A DNA stretch of 21,650 bases from CAYNNQ01 sp051748085 (GTDB taxonomy: Bacteria; Desulfobacterota; Desulfovibrionia; Desulfovibrionales; Desulfonatronovibrionaceae): assembly GCA_051748085.1 (NCBI GenBank), contig JBNJHA010000036.1, positions 1 through 21,650 of the forward strand, in the 5' to 3' direction. How positions within the stretch are numbered: the first letter of the stretch is position 1; each line of letters begins with the position of its first letter. The translations under genes were made by a program, and so were the position numbers. Under the pieces are notes generated by a model, which saw only the letters and a list, made by a program, of their open reading frames with translations, had not been told where the DNA came from and ran no database searches. This document shows, piece after piece, positions 1 to 6,534 of this stretch.

Positions 1-1
1 G

Positions 2-493
2 GAAAAAAGGGTGCAGTCCGGCGAGGGAGCAAAAGAAAAAGGCACGCCCCGGGTCCTTGTATCCGGATGCCCCATGGCCGTTCCCAACTGGAAAATGCCG
101 CACATAGTCGAGGGCGCGGGCGGAGTAATCGTCGGTGAGGAGTCCTGCGTGGGCGAACGCGGCAACCGCAATGCTGTGGATGACTCCGGGGACTCCCTGG
201 ATGAACTCATCGACGCCCTGGTGGACCGCTATCTGGGCATCGAATGCGCCATTTTCACCCCCAATCCGGAAAGGCTGGAACAGATCAAGACCATGGCCGA
301 AAACACGAAAGCGGACGGGGTTCTCCACTACAGCCTGCAGTTCTGCCAGCCGTATATCATGGAGTCCATTCCCGTGGAAAAGGCGCTCGAGGCCGAGGAC
401 ATCCCCACACTTCGGGTGGAGACCGACTACGGCATGGAGGATGCCGGACAGCTCAAGACCAGAATCGAGGCCTTTCTGGAAATGCTGAAATAA
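2..493 (+). CDS. 2-hydroxyacyl-CoA dehydratase family protein, double-cubane-cluster type (C-terminal part)
   Basis: The reading frame is open from the window edge, so only the last ~163 codons are present; the GTG at 11 is probably internal. The piece matches the C-terminal domain of HgdB/YjiM-like iron-sulfur proteins. It contains SGCPMAVPNWK, then GEESCVGERGN with a cluster-ligand-type Cys, then YSLQFCQPY, and ends with VETDYGMEDAGQLKTRIEAF, the usual family ending. The QFCQPY signature and the single adjacent activase gene resemble the double-cubane-cluster proteins (DCCP) more than the two-subunit hydroxyacyl-CoA dehydratases. Family knowledge: these cytoplasmic, oxygen-sensitive enzymes do ATP-driven low-potential reductions; many substrates are unknown. 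The next gene, 15 bp downstream, encodes the activase that would supply electrons. Whether it is a true dehydratase or a DCCP-type reductase cannot be settled without the missing N-terminus. Confidence 0.88.
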   Translation, partial: EKRVQSGEGAKEKGTPRVLVSGCPMAVPNWKMPHIVEGAGGVIVGEESCVGERGNRNAVDDSGDSLDELIDALVDRYLGIECAIFTPNPERLEQIKTMAENTKADGVLHYSLQFCQPYIMESIPVEKALEAEDIPTLRVETDYGMEDAGQLKTRIEAFLEMLK

Positions 494-508
494 GCAAGGG
501 AATCAACG

Positions 509-1264
509 ATGCGCACGGCGGGCATAGACATCGGGTCCAGGAGTATTGAGCTGGTCATCCTGGAAAACGGGGAAATCGTGGACAAGGCACAAACCGACAC
601 GGGATTCGATCCCATGCGCGGAGCCACGAATATCCTGGCCGGCAGGGAATACGACCGTATCCTGGCCACCGGATACGGCCGCAATCTGTTCGAAATTTCC
701 TTTGACGCACCCACTATAACCGAGATCAAGGCCTATGCCCGCGGCGTAAGCCACCTGTTCGGAAACGAACTGACAATCCTGGACATCGGCGGCCAGGACA
801 GCAAGGCCATTGCCCTGACGGAAAAGGGACGGGTCAAGAAATTCGAGATGAACGATCGCTGCGCCGCCGGAACCGGCAAATTCCTGGAAATAATGGCCTC
901 GGCCCTGGGTTTTTCCCTGGCGAAATTCGGCCCGGAAGCACTCAAGGCCGAAAAAGTTCTCACCATAAACAGCATGTGCACTGTATTCGCCGAATCCGAG
1001 GTGACTTCGCTCATAGCCAGGGGGGAAAGCCCCCGGGAGATCGCCCTGGGTCTGCATTCCGCCGTAGTCCGCAGAGCGGCGGGAATGCTCAAGAGAGTAA
1101 GCAACGCCCCGAATAACGTGGTTTTTGCCGGGGGAGTGGCCAACAACCCGTGCATGGTAAGCCTTCTTCAACAAACCCTGGAGACAAAAATCAGCATCCC
1201 GGAAAACCCCCAGATGACCGGCGCCCTCGGAGCCGCCCTCCTGGCCGGGGAAAACCGGGAATAA
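509..1264 (+). CDS. acyl-CoA dehydratase activase (BadF/BadG/HgdC-type ATPase)
   Basis: 251 aa, the normal length for this ASKHA-fold family. Visible motifs are GIDIGS (residues 5-10, phosphate 1), LDIGGQDSK (91-99, phosphate 2) and FAGGVANN (~207-213, adenosine motif). Two Cys that in the homodimer hold one [4Fe-4S] cluster lie in RCAAGTGKFLE (Cys118) and INSMCTVFAESEV (Cys157). Known role: ATP hydrolysis drives transfer of one low-potential electron to the partner dehydratase or reductase. It lies 15 bp after the DCCP/HgdB-type gene with an AAGGGA ribosome site at 496-501, so the two are probably one operon. No terminator of the simple hairpin-plus-T type follows; a palindromic repeat begins 46 bp after the stop. 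Confidence 0.93.
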   Translation: MRTAGIDIGSRSIELVILENGEIVDKAQTDTGFDPMRGATNILAGREYDRILATGYGRNLFEISFDAPTITEIKAYARGVSHLFGNELTILDIGGQDSKAIALTEKGRVKKFEMNDRCAAGTGKFLEIMASALGFSLAKFGPEALKAEKVLTINSMCTVFAESEVTSLIARGESPREIALGLHSAVVRRAAGMLKRVSNAPNNVVFAGGVANNPCMVSLLQQTLETKISIPENPQMTGALGAALLAGENRE

Positions 1265-1310
1265 TATCCGCTTAATGGTCTCTAACAGCGTGTTGAAAAA
1301 GTCCTTATTA

Positions 1311-1438
1311 AGCAGGCTGTTCAAAAATTCCAAGTGCAAGGAGCAAAAAAAGTTCAAGGTCGCAGCGTATTTAGACATACGTTAGAGTTTGAACTTTTTG
1401 TAGCGACGCAGCAATTGGGAGATTTTCAACAGCCTGCT
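1311..1438. repeat. 128-bp imperfect palindrome (MITE/REP-like element)
   Basis: The outer arms agcaggctgttcaaaaat (from 1311) and attttcaacagcctgct (to 1438) are near-perfect inverted copies. Inner segments pair again: aaaaaagttcaa near 1346-1357 with tttgaacttttt at 1388-1399. The tip is cgtat-ttagac-atacg at 1366-1381. The whole stretch could fold into one long hairpin. From memory, sequences like the outer arms recur in deltaproteobacterial genomes, but only one copy lies here, so the repeat status is inferred. Confidence 0.7.
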
Positions 1439-1477
1439 AATCCACTGAACAATTTCCGGATCGGATATACCGTCTAC

Positions 1478-1509
1478 TTGACACTATAATAAGGTCCGTT
1501 ATAATAGGG
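1478..1509 (+). promoter_or_regulatory. higBA promoter with direct-repeat operator
   Basis: TTGACA (1478-1483), a 16-bp spacer and TATAAT (1500-1505) form a near-ideal sigma-70 promoter. TATAATARGG occurs twice, at 1485-1494 and 1500-1509, as a direct repeat with 15-bp spacing that overlaps the -10. This is a natural place for HigA autorepression. Transcription would start at about 1511-1513, on or next to the higB ATG. Confidence 0.7.
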
Positions 1510-1512
1510 TGC

Positions 1513-1806
1513 ATGATAAAAACTTTCAAGTCTACCGGCACCGAAGATATCTTTGATGGCGAAATATCACGGGCAGCTCGAAAATGCTGTCCGCAATCAC
1601 TATGGCCGGTTGTACGCAGAAAGTTGGATCAAATAAACCGTGTCCGGGAAATAAGCGAGCTTAAAACGCCTCCCGGCAATCGTCTGGAACGTCTAAAAGG
1701 CGATCGGAAGAATCAATACAGTATACGCATTAACCAGCAATATCGAATTTGCTTTATATGGGAGGAAGGCCATGCCTACGAAATCGAGATCACGGATTAC
1801 CACTAA
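1513..1806 (+). CDS. higB: HigB-type toxin (RelE/ParE superfamily mRNA interferase)
   Basis: 97 aa, typical for HigB. The start MIKTFKSTGTEDIF, the central NRLERLKGDRKNQYSIRINQQYRICF and the final EIEITDYH are the family hallmarks; the LKGD...YSIRIN..YRI.F segment carries the basic residues used in ribosome-dependent mRNA cleavage. It overlaps the downstream antitoxin gene by 35 bp, which is the toxin-first order of higBA. No purine-rich ribosome site precedes the ATG; the promoter's -10 ends only 7 bp upstream, so translation may be leaderless. It appears intact, unlike the second higB at 13245-13522. The cellular target is inferred from the family only. Confidence 0.92.
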   Translation: MIKTFKSTGTEDIFDGEISRAARKCCPQSLWPVVRRKLDQINRVREISELKTPPGNRLERLKGDRKNQYSIRINQQYRICFIWEEGHAYEIEITDYH

Positions 1807-2134
1807 AGAAACGGTTGGTCGGCGACTGCCTGAAAACCGCCCTCCAACGCATCCGGGGGAGATGCTTTTCGAGGAGTTTATTAAGCCTCTCGGTCTCACA
1901 CAGGCGGAACTTTCTCGTCGCTTGGACGTATCCTACCCTCGTTTGAACGAAATCATAAAAGGCCGGCGTTCCGTAACCACGGATACCGCATTGCGGCTGT
2001 CCAGGGTTGTGGGCATGTCCGCGGATTTCTGGCTTGGCCTGCAGCAGGACTGGGATCTATGGCATGCCATGCACGGTCCGGAAGCAAAACAAATAAATCT
2101 CCTGGAACCACTCTCCGGTGACCAACCTCTTTAA
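1772..2134 (+). CDS. higA: HigA-type antitoxin (HTH_3/XRE DNA-binding)
   Basis: 120 aa. A basic tail of ~25 residues precedes the usual family start RPPTHPGEMLFEEFI. A helix-turn-helix (LTQAELSRRLDVSYPRLNEI, residues ~42-61) follows, then TDTALRLSRVVGMSADFWLGLQQ and WDLWHA, a signature run of HigA. The ATG at 1772 is chosen because a strong GGGAGGAAGG site lies just upstream; an internal ATG at 1862 would give a 90-aa form closer to the most common family length. It would neutralise HigB and repress the promoter at 1478-1509. A related antitoxin is encoded on the minus strand at 12918-13229. Confidence 0.93.
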   Translation: MPTKSRSRITTKETVGRRLPENRPPTHPGEMLFEEFIKPLGLTQAELSRRLDVSYPRLNEIIKGRRSVTTDTALRLSRVVGMSADFWLGLQQDWDLWHAMHGPEAKQINLLEPLSGDQPL

Positions 2135-2245
2135 CATAGCCGGTTGAAAATGAAATGTAGGGGCCTAACTCCAATATACCGCCATGTTGCTTTAAAGCAG
2201 TCTGCTTTCTGGGACCCGGCAATCAAACCTTTCTATTCCGCTTGA

Positions 2246-2449
2246 ATTTCGGTACAAAAGTCCAACTTCAATACTTATAGCGATCTTCGAATCGCTTTTT
2301 TCAATCTTAAACATCGAGGCTCTGGATTGCCCAAAACCATCCACGGCACAATGTTTTCCGGGTATATGAATAAGCTGTGCAGGTTTGATCCGGAGCATAA
2401 CGGAATAATTTGTGTGCTAATGGCAAACAGACGCTATCCTAAGGAGAGC
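2246..2449 (+). pseudogene. decayed serine hydrolase (beta-lactamase family) remnant
   Basis: The +1 frame from 2246 stays open to a TAG at 2474, with no family start codon. It reads NTYSDLRIAFFNL...GSGLPK, which resembles the YSDLGF.LLG...SGLP stretch of beta-lactamase-family (COG1680) proteins. It then jumps straight to FSGYMNKLCRFDPEHNGIIC and VLMANRRYPKE, which resembles the GFTGT.LWIDPE...VVLLTNRVHP stretch near the C-terminus. The catalytic SxxK part and the segment between the two matches are missing, so it would be a gene scar with an internal deletion. The rest of the 2135-2451 gap shows nothing I recognise. The assignment rests on short motif resemblance. Confidence 0.4.
2279..2301 (+). 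terminator. possible Rho-independent terminator
   Basis: A 6-bp stem agcgat/atcgct with loop cttcga is followed by six T. It lies 145 bp after higA, inside the serine hydrolase remnant, so it may be coincidental. Confidence 0.3.
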
Positions 2450-2451
2450 CC

Positions 2452-3396
2452 ATGTTTTTCCCTACCGCGGGAATAGAAACCGCCCCCTGGATACCGCCGG
2501 CGGTTGCCTTTGTGATCTCCTTTTTCACCTCCATGGGCGGTGTTTCCGGGGCCTTTCTCCTTTTGCCCTTTCAAATGACTTTCCTGGGATATGTGCACCC
2601 CTCGGTAAGCGCCACCAATCAACTCTTTAACGTGGTGGCCATCCCCGGGGGGGTGTATCGCTACATCAAGGAAGGCCGCATGGTCTGGCCCCTGACCTGG
2701 ATCGTGGTCGCCGGAACCCTTCCCGGGGTGTTCCTCGGGGCCCTGGTCCGTGTCGCCTGGCTTCCGGACCCCAAGCACTTCAAGCTCTTTGCCGCCTGCG
2801 TGCTTCTGTACATCGGGGGCAAGCTGATCCGGGAGCTTTTGGGCAAACAAGCCGGGCAAGGGGGAAAGACTGAGAGTGAAAAACGCTTCCAAGAAATGAT
2901 CCGCAACCGGCGGCAATCCGGGAGTTTCCAAACAGAGCAAAGCGTGGTGCGGGTTACCCGCTTCAATCTGAAACGCCTGGGCTACACCTTTCACGGGGAG
3001 TCCTTTGATGTTTCCTTCTGGGGGCTATTCAGCCTGAGCTTTATCGTGGGCATTGTCGGCGGAATTTACGGAATCGGGGGCGGGGCGATTATCGCTCCCT
3101 TTCTGGTGACCTTTTTCGGCCTCCCGGTGTACACAGTAGCCGGAGCGGCCCTGATGGGCACCTTTGTAACCTCCGTGGCCGGGGTTGCCTTCTACCAGGC
3201 CATAGCCCCGTTTTACCCGGACATGTCCGTGGCCCCGGACTGGACCCTGGGATTTTTATTCGGGCTGGGAGGACTGGCCGGCATGTACCTGGGGGCCAGG
3301 TGCCAGAAATTCGTACCGGCAAGCAAAATCAAATGGATGCTGGCGGGAATCATTGTTTTTACCGCCCTGAAATACGGGGCTGATTTCTTTAGATAG
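2452..3396 (+). CDS. TauE/SafE family (DUF81) sulfite/organosulfur exporter-like permease
   Basis: 314 aa inner-membrane protein with a clear AAGGAGAG ribosome site. Two hydrophobic halves, each opening with a glycine-rich repeat, are typical of TauE/SafE: FFTSMGGVSGAFLLLPFQ (~residues 24-41) and VGIVGGIYGIGGGAIIAPF (~203-221). A hydrophilic cytoplasmic loop of ~50 residues (about 130-180, KQAGQGGKTESEKRFQEM...) separates them. Substrates in this family include sulfite, sulfoacetate and other sulfur anions; nothing nearby identifies the one here. The gene stands alone, with a hairpin 7 bp after its stop and no co-oriented partner closer than mazE. Confidence 0.9.
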   Translation: MFFPTAGIETAPWIPPAVAFVISFFTSMGGVSGAFLLLPFQMTFLGYVHPSVSATNQLFNVVAIPGGVYRYIKEGRMVWPLTWIVVAGTLPGVFLGALVRVAWLPDPKHFKLFAACVLLYIGGKLIRELLGKQAGQGGKTESEKRFQEMIRNRRQSGSFQTEQSVVRVTRFNLKRLGYTFHGESFDVSFWGLFSLSFIVGIVGGIYGIGGGAIIAPFLVTFFGLPVYTVAGAALMGTFVTSVAGVAFYQAIAPFYPDMSVAPDWTLGFLFGLGGLAGMYLGARCQKFVPASKIKWMLAGIIVFTALKYGADFFR

Positions 3397-3402
3397 TTCT
3401 TA

Positions 3403-3426
3403 TCCGGAAATTAAAAAATTTTCGGA
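3403..3426 (+). terminator. hairpin after the TauE/SafE gene
   Basis: tccggaaatt (3403-3412) pairs with aattttcgga (3417-3426) with one mismatch, 7 bp after the stop codon. The following T-run is short. The left half, ccggaaattaaaaaattt, recurs inverted at 12889-12906, so this may be part of a dispersed repeat as well as a terminator. Confidence 0.4.
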
Positions 3427-3440
3427 TTTATAAATATCGG

Positions 3441-3580
3441 GTTTCCAGTTCGGAAATGAGATTTTTTCCTGTTTACCGAGGAAATTGAGTGATTATGAAC
3501 GAGCGTACCTTAATACGTGATCGAATAATTACGCAAATTGACGCCGTTAAACTGGAAAAGGACCATTTCCGGATGGAAAC
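3441..3580. repeat. 140-bp element with inverted ends (gtttcca..cggaaatg family)
   Basis: The left end gtttccagttcggaaatg (3441-3458) is repeated inverted at 3564-3580 (catttccggatggaaac). The right end is an exact 17-nt inverted match to 12872-12888, so at least two loci carry this family. Inside is a 30-codon ORF (ATG 3495 to TAA 3587, MNERTLIRDRIITQIDAV...), possibly a truncated antitoxin-like scrap; I do not call it a gene. The rest of the 3397-3755 gap holds a small hairpin (gaagtc/gacttc, 3600-3617) and the mazE promoter. Confidence 0.6.
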
Positions 3581-3691
3581 TGGATAACATTTACAAATTG
3601 AAGTCCCGGACGACTTCATCAAATACAACCACCTTTTCGACTTTTTTCACTTGTCCTTGTCTGCCAAATCGTCGAGGAAAATAATGTACTC

Positions 3692-3736
3692 TTGACTATT
3701 TTTTTTGCTATAGCTATTTTAATACTCATAGTTATA
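3692..3736 (+). promoter_or_regulatory. mazEF promoter and operator
   Basis: TTGACT (3692-3697), 17 bp, TATTTT (3715-3720) make a sigma-70 promoter. The inverted pair tatagctat (3709-3717) and atagttata (3728-3736) overlaps the -10 and start region, a plausible operator for the ribbon-helix-helix antitoxin that follows. Confidence 0.6.
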
Positions 3737-3755
3737 CACACTAAAGGAGCTAAAT

Positions 3756-4004
3756 ATGGCCAAGGATACAGTCAGAGTAAACATAACCCTCCCTGAAGAT
3801 GTACTCAAATCCCTGGACAGCATAACCGAACCCAGAGAGCGTAGCCGTTTTATTACAACTGCGGTAATGGAAAAAATCGAACGCAGGCAAAAGGAAGAGT
3901 TAAGCCTCCTGCTCAAGGAAGGATACCTTGAGGGCAGACAAGAAGCCCTGGAACTGTCCCGGGAATTCGAGGCCGCGGACATGGAAGGATTGGATGAATA
4001 TTAG
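3756..4004 (+). CDS. MazE-like antitoxin, ribbon-helix-helix (CopG/MetJ type)
   Basis: 82 aa. The N-terminus TVRVNITLPEDVLKSLDSIT followed by RSRFITTAVMEKIERR is a classic ribbon-helix-helix DNA-binding domain (residues ~4-48). An acidic C-terminal tail (EGRQEALELSREFEAADMEGLDEY) would wrap and block the toxin. An AAGGAG site at 3744-3749 supports the start. It overlaps the toxin gene by 11 bp. It should autorepress from the inverted repeat at 3709-3736. The RHH fold makes it the MazE-like class found with chromosomal MazF/PemK toxins rather than the AbrB-fold E. coli MazE. Confidence 0.88.
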   Translation: MAKDTVRVNITLPEDVLKSLDSITEPRERSRFITTAVMEKIERRQKEELSLLLKEGYLEGRQEALELSREFEAADMEGLDEY

Positions 4005-4338
4005 ACGTGGGCAGTGCTATCTGGCAGCGCTGGATCCCGCCGCCGGCAGCGAAATCGCCAAGACCAGACCGGTTCTTGCCATTTCCAACAACCTGAACAA
4101 CAAGTATTCAGGCACAGTCACCATACTCCCGATAACTTCAAAACGGACGGACAGAATTTATCCTTTTGAAGTATTCTTGCCCGGGGGCACCGCCAATCTC
4201 CCCAAGGATTCCAAAATAAAAGCGGATCAAATCCGGACCTTGGACAAAAATCGGCTTATAAAATATCTTGGGGAAGTTGAGAATGTTCTCATGCAACAAA
4301 TCAACAAGGCCGCCAAGATTCATTTATCCCTTTTTTAG
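3994..4338 (+). CDS. mazF: MazF/PemK-family mRNA interferase toxin
   Basis: 114 aa from the ATG at 3994. The longer open frame from 3928 adds 22 residues that overlap the antitoxin and lack family resemblance, so it is rejected. Family motifs: INRRGQ-like start RRGQCYLAALDPAAGSEIAK, then TRPVLAISN with the catalytic-type Arg25, then TILPITSK with Thr48, then KIKADQIRTLDKNRL, and a C-terminal INKAAKIHLSL. Known role: sequence-specific endoribonuclease controlled by the cognate antitoxin. The 11-bp overlap with mazE implies translational coupling. It ends 107 bp before the lipid-type gene cluster. Confidence 0.92.
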   Translation: MNIRRGQCYLAALDPAAGSEIAKTRPVLAISNNLNNKYSGTVTILPITSKRTDRIYPFEVFLPGGTANLPKDSKIKADQIRTLDKNRLIKYLGEVENVLMQQINKAAKIHLSLF

Positions 4339-4445
4339 CGCCTTGAATACCGCGCCGGTTTGGATTATTGAGACAGTCTGCGGATTAAAACCTTAGAAAG
4401 GCTTGTCCACGAAAACCCACTTCAAACCGGAGCTTTCCCCTTATC

Positions 4446-5492
4446 ATGGATAACTGCTGGGGTCCCCAATTCACGGAAACGGAAATAGAGGAGGCCCGAA
4501 AAAACGGTCGTCTCCTGACCATGGAGCTGGAGCTGAGCAAAACATGCAATCTGCGCTGCATTTACTGCTACGCCCAGGCAAACGCCTCGCACCCGGACCG
4601 GGAACTCACCTTTGCGGAGATCCGAAATGCCGTCCTGCAGGCCAAGGAACTTGGAGCGGGGCGGATAATAGTCCTGGGCGGCGGGGAGCCGCTCTTATAC
4701 CCGCGGATAAAAGAGGTTCTGCAGTTCTTGTTCGACCAGGGCCTGGAGATTGAGCTCTTTACCAATGCCACCCGCATCGATGCGGCCATGGCCGAGTTTT
4801 TGGCCCAGAGGAAAATAAAACCGGTAATCAAGCTGAACAGCTTAAATCCCCGGGTGCAGGACGTCCTTGCCGGGAAGGAGGGCGCGGCGGAAATGATTGG
4901 CCGGGGAATGGAAAACCTGCTTGCAGCCGGATACCCGGCCGCCGACCTCCCCCTGGGGGCCCAGACCATAGTCTGCGCCCAAAATTATCGCGAACTACCG
5001 GCCATGTGGACCTATCTGCGGGAAAAGAACATAACCCCCTATTTCGAGACCTTGACCGATCAGGGACGGGCCTGCGGCAATCCGGGGCTGCACGTCCCTC
5101 CGCAGGATCTTGCCCCGCTTTTTTCCGACCTGTCCCGAATAGACCGGGAACGCTTCGGATATGACTGGACCCCGAAACCGCCCATAGCCGCTTTCACCTG
5201 CAGGAGGCATCTGTTTTCCTGTACGGTGACCTCCACCGGGGAAATCTTCCCCTGTCCCGGGGTGACTGTCTCCGGGGGGAACATCCGGGAAAAAGGCCTG
5301 AAAGAGATACTCTCCGAAAGCCGAGTATTCCGGGATCTCAGAGATATCCACAAAAATATCAAAGGCAAATGCGCCGAGTGCGAACTGAACCCGCCCTGCT
5401 ACGGATGCCGGGGAGCGGCCTATCAGGTAAGCGGCGATTACCTGGCCGAGGACCCGCTGTGCTGGCTGGGGCGGACCGGGGAGGACAAATGA
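4446..5492 (+). CDS. radical SAM protein with C-terminal SPASM-type cluster domain
   Basis: 348 aa. The radical SAM cluster motif is CNLRCIYC (Cys34, Cys38, Cys41), followed by the SAM-binding LGGGEPLL (77-84). The C-terminal third has the Cys pattern of a SPASM domain holding extra Fe-S clusters: Cys252, Cys259, Cys270 (in GEIFPCPG), Cys309, Cys312, Cys318, Cys321 (CYGCRG) and Cys339. SPASM enzymes mostly modify peptides, but no small precursor gene is visible next to it. It is instead translationally coupled (ATGA overlap) to a dehydratase gene of the lipid cluster, so an acyl chain, an acyl-ACP or another cluster enzyme may be the target (inference). The ribosome site is weak (ggag, ~13 bp upstream). 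The 107-bp gap before it has only an 8-bp inverted repeat (ccggtttg/caaaccgg, 4355-4430). Confidence 0.88.
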   Translation: MDNCWGPQFTETEIEEARKNGRLLTMELELSKTCNLRCIYCYAQANASHPDRELTFAEIRNAVLQAKELGAGRIIVLGGGEPLLYPRIKEVLQFLFDQGLEIELFTNATRIDAAMAEFLAQRKIKPVIKLNSLNPRVQDVLAGKEGAAEMIGRGMENLLAAGYPAADLPLGAQTIVCAQNYRELPAMWTYLREKNITPYFETLTDQGRACGNPGLHVPPQDLAPLFSDLSRIDRERFGYDWTPKPPIAAFTCRRHLFSCTVTSTGEIFPCPGVTVSGGNIREKGLKEILSESRVFRDLRDIHKNIKGKCAECELNPPCYGCRGAAYQVSGDYLAEDPLCWLGRTGEDK

Positions 5493-5917
5493 TGCAGCTT
5501 CCGGCGAAAATAAAGGACATCATTCCGCACAAGCCGCCCATGCTTGTGGTGGACGAACTCCTTAAATGCTCCGGCGAGGGAGCGCTCGTCCGGGCCAAAC
5601 CCGGCCCGGACTGCCCGTTCAGCCGGGGGGTAAGCCTGGACCGCCTGGCCGGAATCGAGATGATCGCCCAGGCTTACGCCGCCTACCGCGCCTGGCATGC
5701 TTTGCTGGAGGGAAAAACCCTGAAGACCGGTTTTCTGGTCGGGGTGCAGCGCTCCTCTTTAAGAGACATCCCCTGCCAAGGGCCCCTTTATGTGCGGGTG
5801 TACACGGTCGGGGAATTCGAGGAATTCGCAGTGGCCGAGGGGGAAATATCCCCGGAGGACGGGGAAAACCTTTGCCGGGCCAGGCTCAAGCTGTGGTCTC
5901 CCCTGGAGGAAACATGA
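5489..5917 (+). CDS. ApeP-like 3-hydroxyacyl-ACP dehydratase (hotdog fold)
   Basis: 142 aa from the ATG at 5489, which overlaps the preceding TGA (ATGA) and follows a GGGGAGG site. The longer frame from 5369 lies inside the radical SAM gene and is rejected. An in-frame ATG at 5492 is an equally possible start. IIPHKPPMLVVDELL near the N-terminus carries the His of the ApeP/FabZ-type IPHRxPMLL motif, and AGIEMIAQAYAAYRAW corresponds to the helix with the conserved Glu. Family knowledge: in aryl polyene biosynthesis ApeP works with the paralogue ApeI to dehydrate 3-hydroxyacyl-ACP; an ApeI-like gene lies at 9514-9897. It is cytoplasmic. Confidence 0.85.
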   Translation: MMQLPAKIKDIIPHKPPMLVVDELLKCSGEGALVRAKPGPDCPFSRGVSLDRLAGIEMIAQAYAAYRAWHALLEGKTLKTGFLVGVQRSSLRDIPCQGPLYVRVYTVGEFEEFAVAEGEISPEDGENLCRARLKLWSPLEET

Positions 5918-6534
5918 AACGGACAGTTCTGTTTCTTTTTCTTCTCACCCTTTTCTTCCCATCCGGAACCGGCCTGGCCCGATCCGACGCCCAGATCCTT
6001 GATTCCCTTAAAAGCCATGCCCAAAAGGTAAAGACCATCTCCAGCCGATTCGTGCAGGAAAAACACCTCTCCGTGTTTGATAAAAAGCTTGAGTCCCGGG
6101 GCAAGTTCTATTTCCGCAACCCGGACTGTCTGCGCTGGGAATACACGGCTCCCTACGAACAGGGATTCGCCCTGTGCGGGGACTCGGGCATGCAATGGGA
6201 CGAAATCTCCGGGGAAAAAGAAATAAACGCCGCAGGCAACCCCCTCTGGGACACCCTCTCCGAGCAGCTTATCGCCTGGTCCAGGCTGGACATCGACCGC
6301 CTGCAGGAAAAATACGATATAAGCGTGCGGGAAAAAGACCCCCTGGTCTTGAAGCTCATCCCCAAGACCGAATCCATGCGCGGGGTGATATCCAGACTGA
6401 TCATCCACATGTCCGAAAAAAAGGGGGTTATAAAGAAAATCATTTTTTTTGAGCCGGACGGGGACAACACCCGGATAGAATTTGAAGACACGCAAATCAA
6501 CACCTCCCCGCCCGAGGGCATTTTTCATCAATGA
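5914..6534 (+). CDS. LolA-like outer-membrane lipoprotein carrier protein
   Basis: 206 aa from the ATG at 5914 (ATGA overlap with the dehydratase; the longer frame from 5566 is rejected). A signal peptide MKRTVLFLFLLTLFF...GLA precedes a likely cut after Ala22. The mature part fits COG2834: ISSRFVQEKHLSVFDKKLESRGKFYF, RWEYTAPYEQGF and a late IIFFEPDGDNTRIEF. Housekeeping LolA shuttles lipoproteins through the periplasm. Copies inside polyene-type fatty acid clusters are thought to carry the lipid product or a dedicated lipoprotein. Here it sits directly before an MMPL exporter and two genes before a lipoprotein, which fits an envelope-export role. Confidence 0.87.
   Translation: MKRTVLFLFLLTLFFPSGTGLARSDAQILDSLKSHAQKVKTISSRFVQEKHLSVFDKKLESRGKFYFRNPDCLRWEYTAPYEQGFALCGDSGMQWDEISGEKEINAAGNPLWDTLSEQLIAWSRLDIDRLQEKYDISVREKDPLVLKLIPKTESMRGVISRLIIHMSEKKGVIKKIIFFEPDGDNTRIEFEDTQINTSPPEGIFHQ

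Noticed and set aside
2192..2398. 68-codon minus-strand ORF
   Set aside because: No ribosome site or family resemblance; the plus frame has the more convincing serine hydrolase traces.
3928..3993. N-terminal extension of mazF
   Set aside because: The extension is an out-of-frame reading of the antitoxin gene; MazF proteins begin at the MNIRRGQ-type start at 3994.
4355..4430. 8-bp inverted repeat ccggtttg/caaaccgg before the radical SAM gene
   Set aside because: Short arms with a 60-nt loop; expected often by chance, so it is noted only in the gene's entry.
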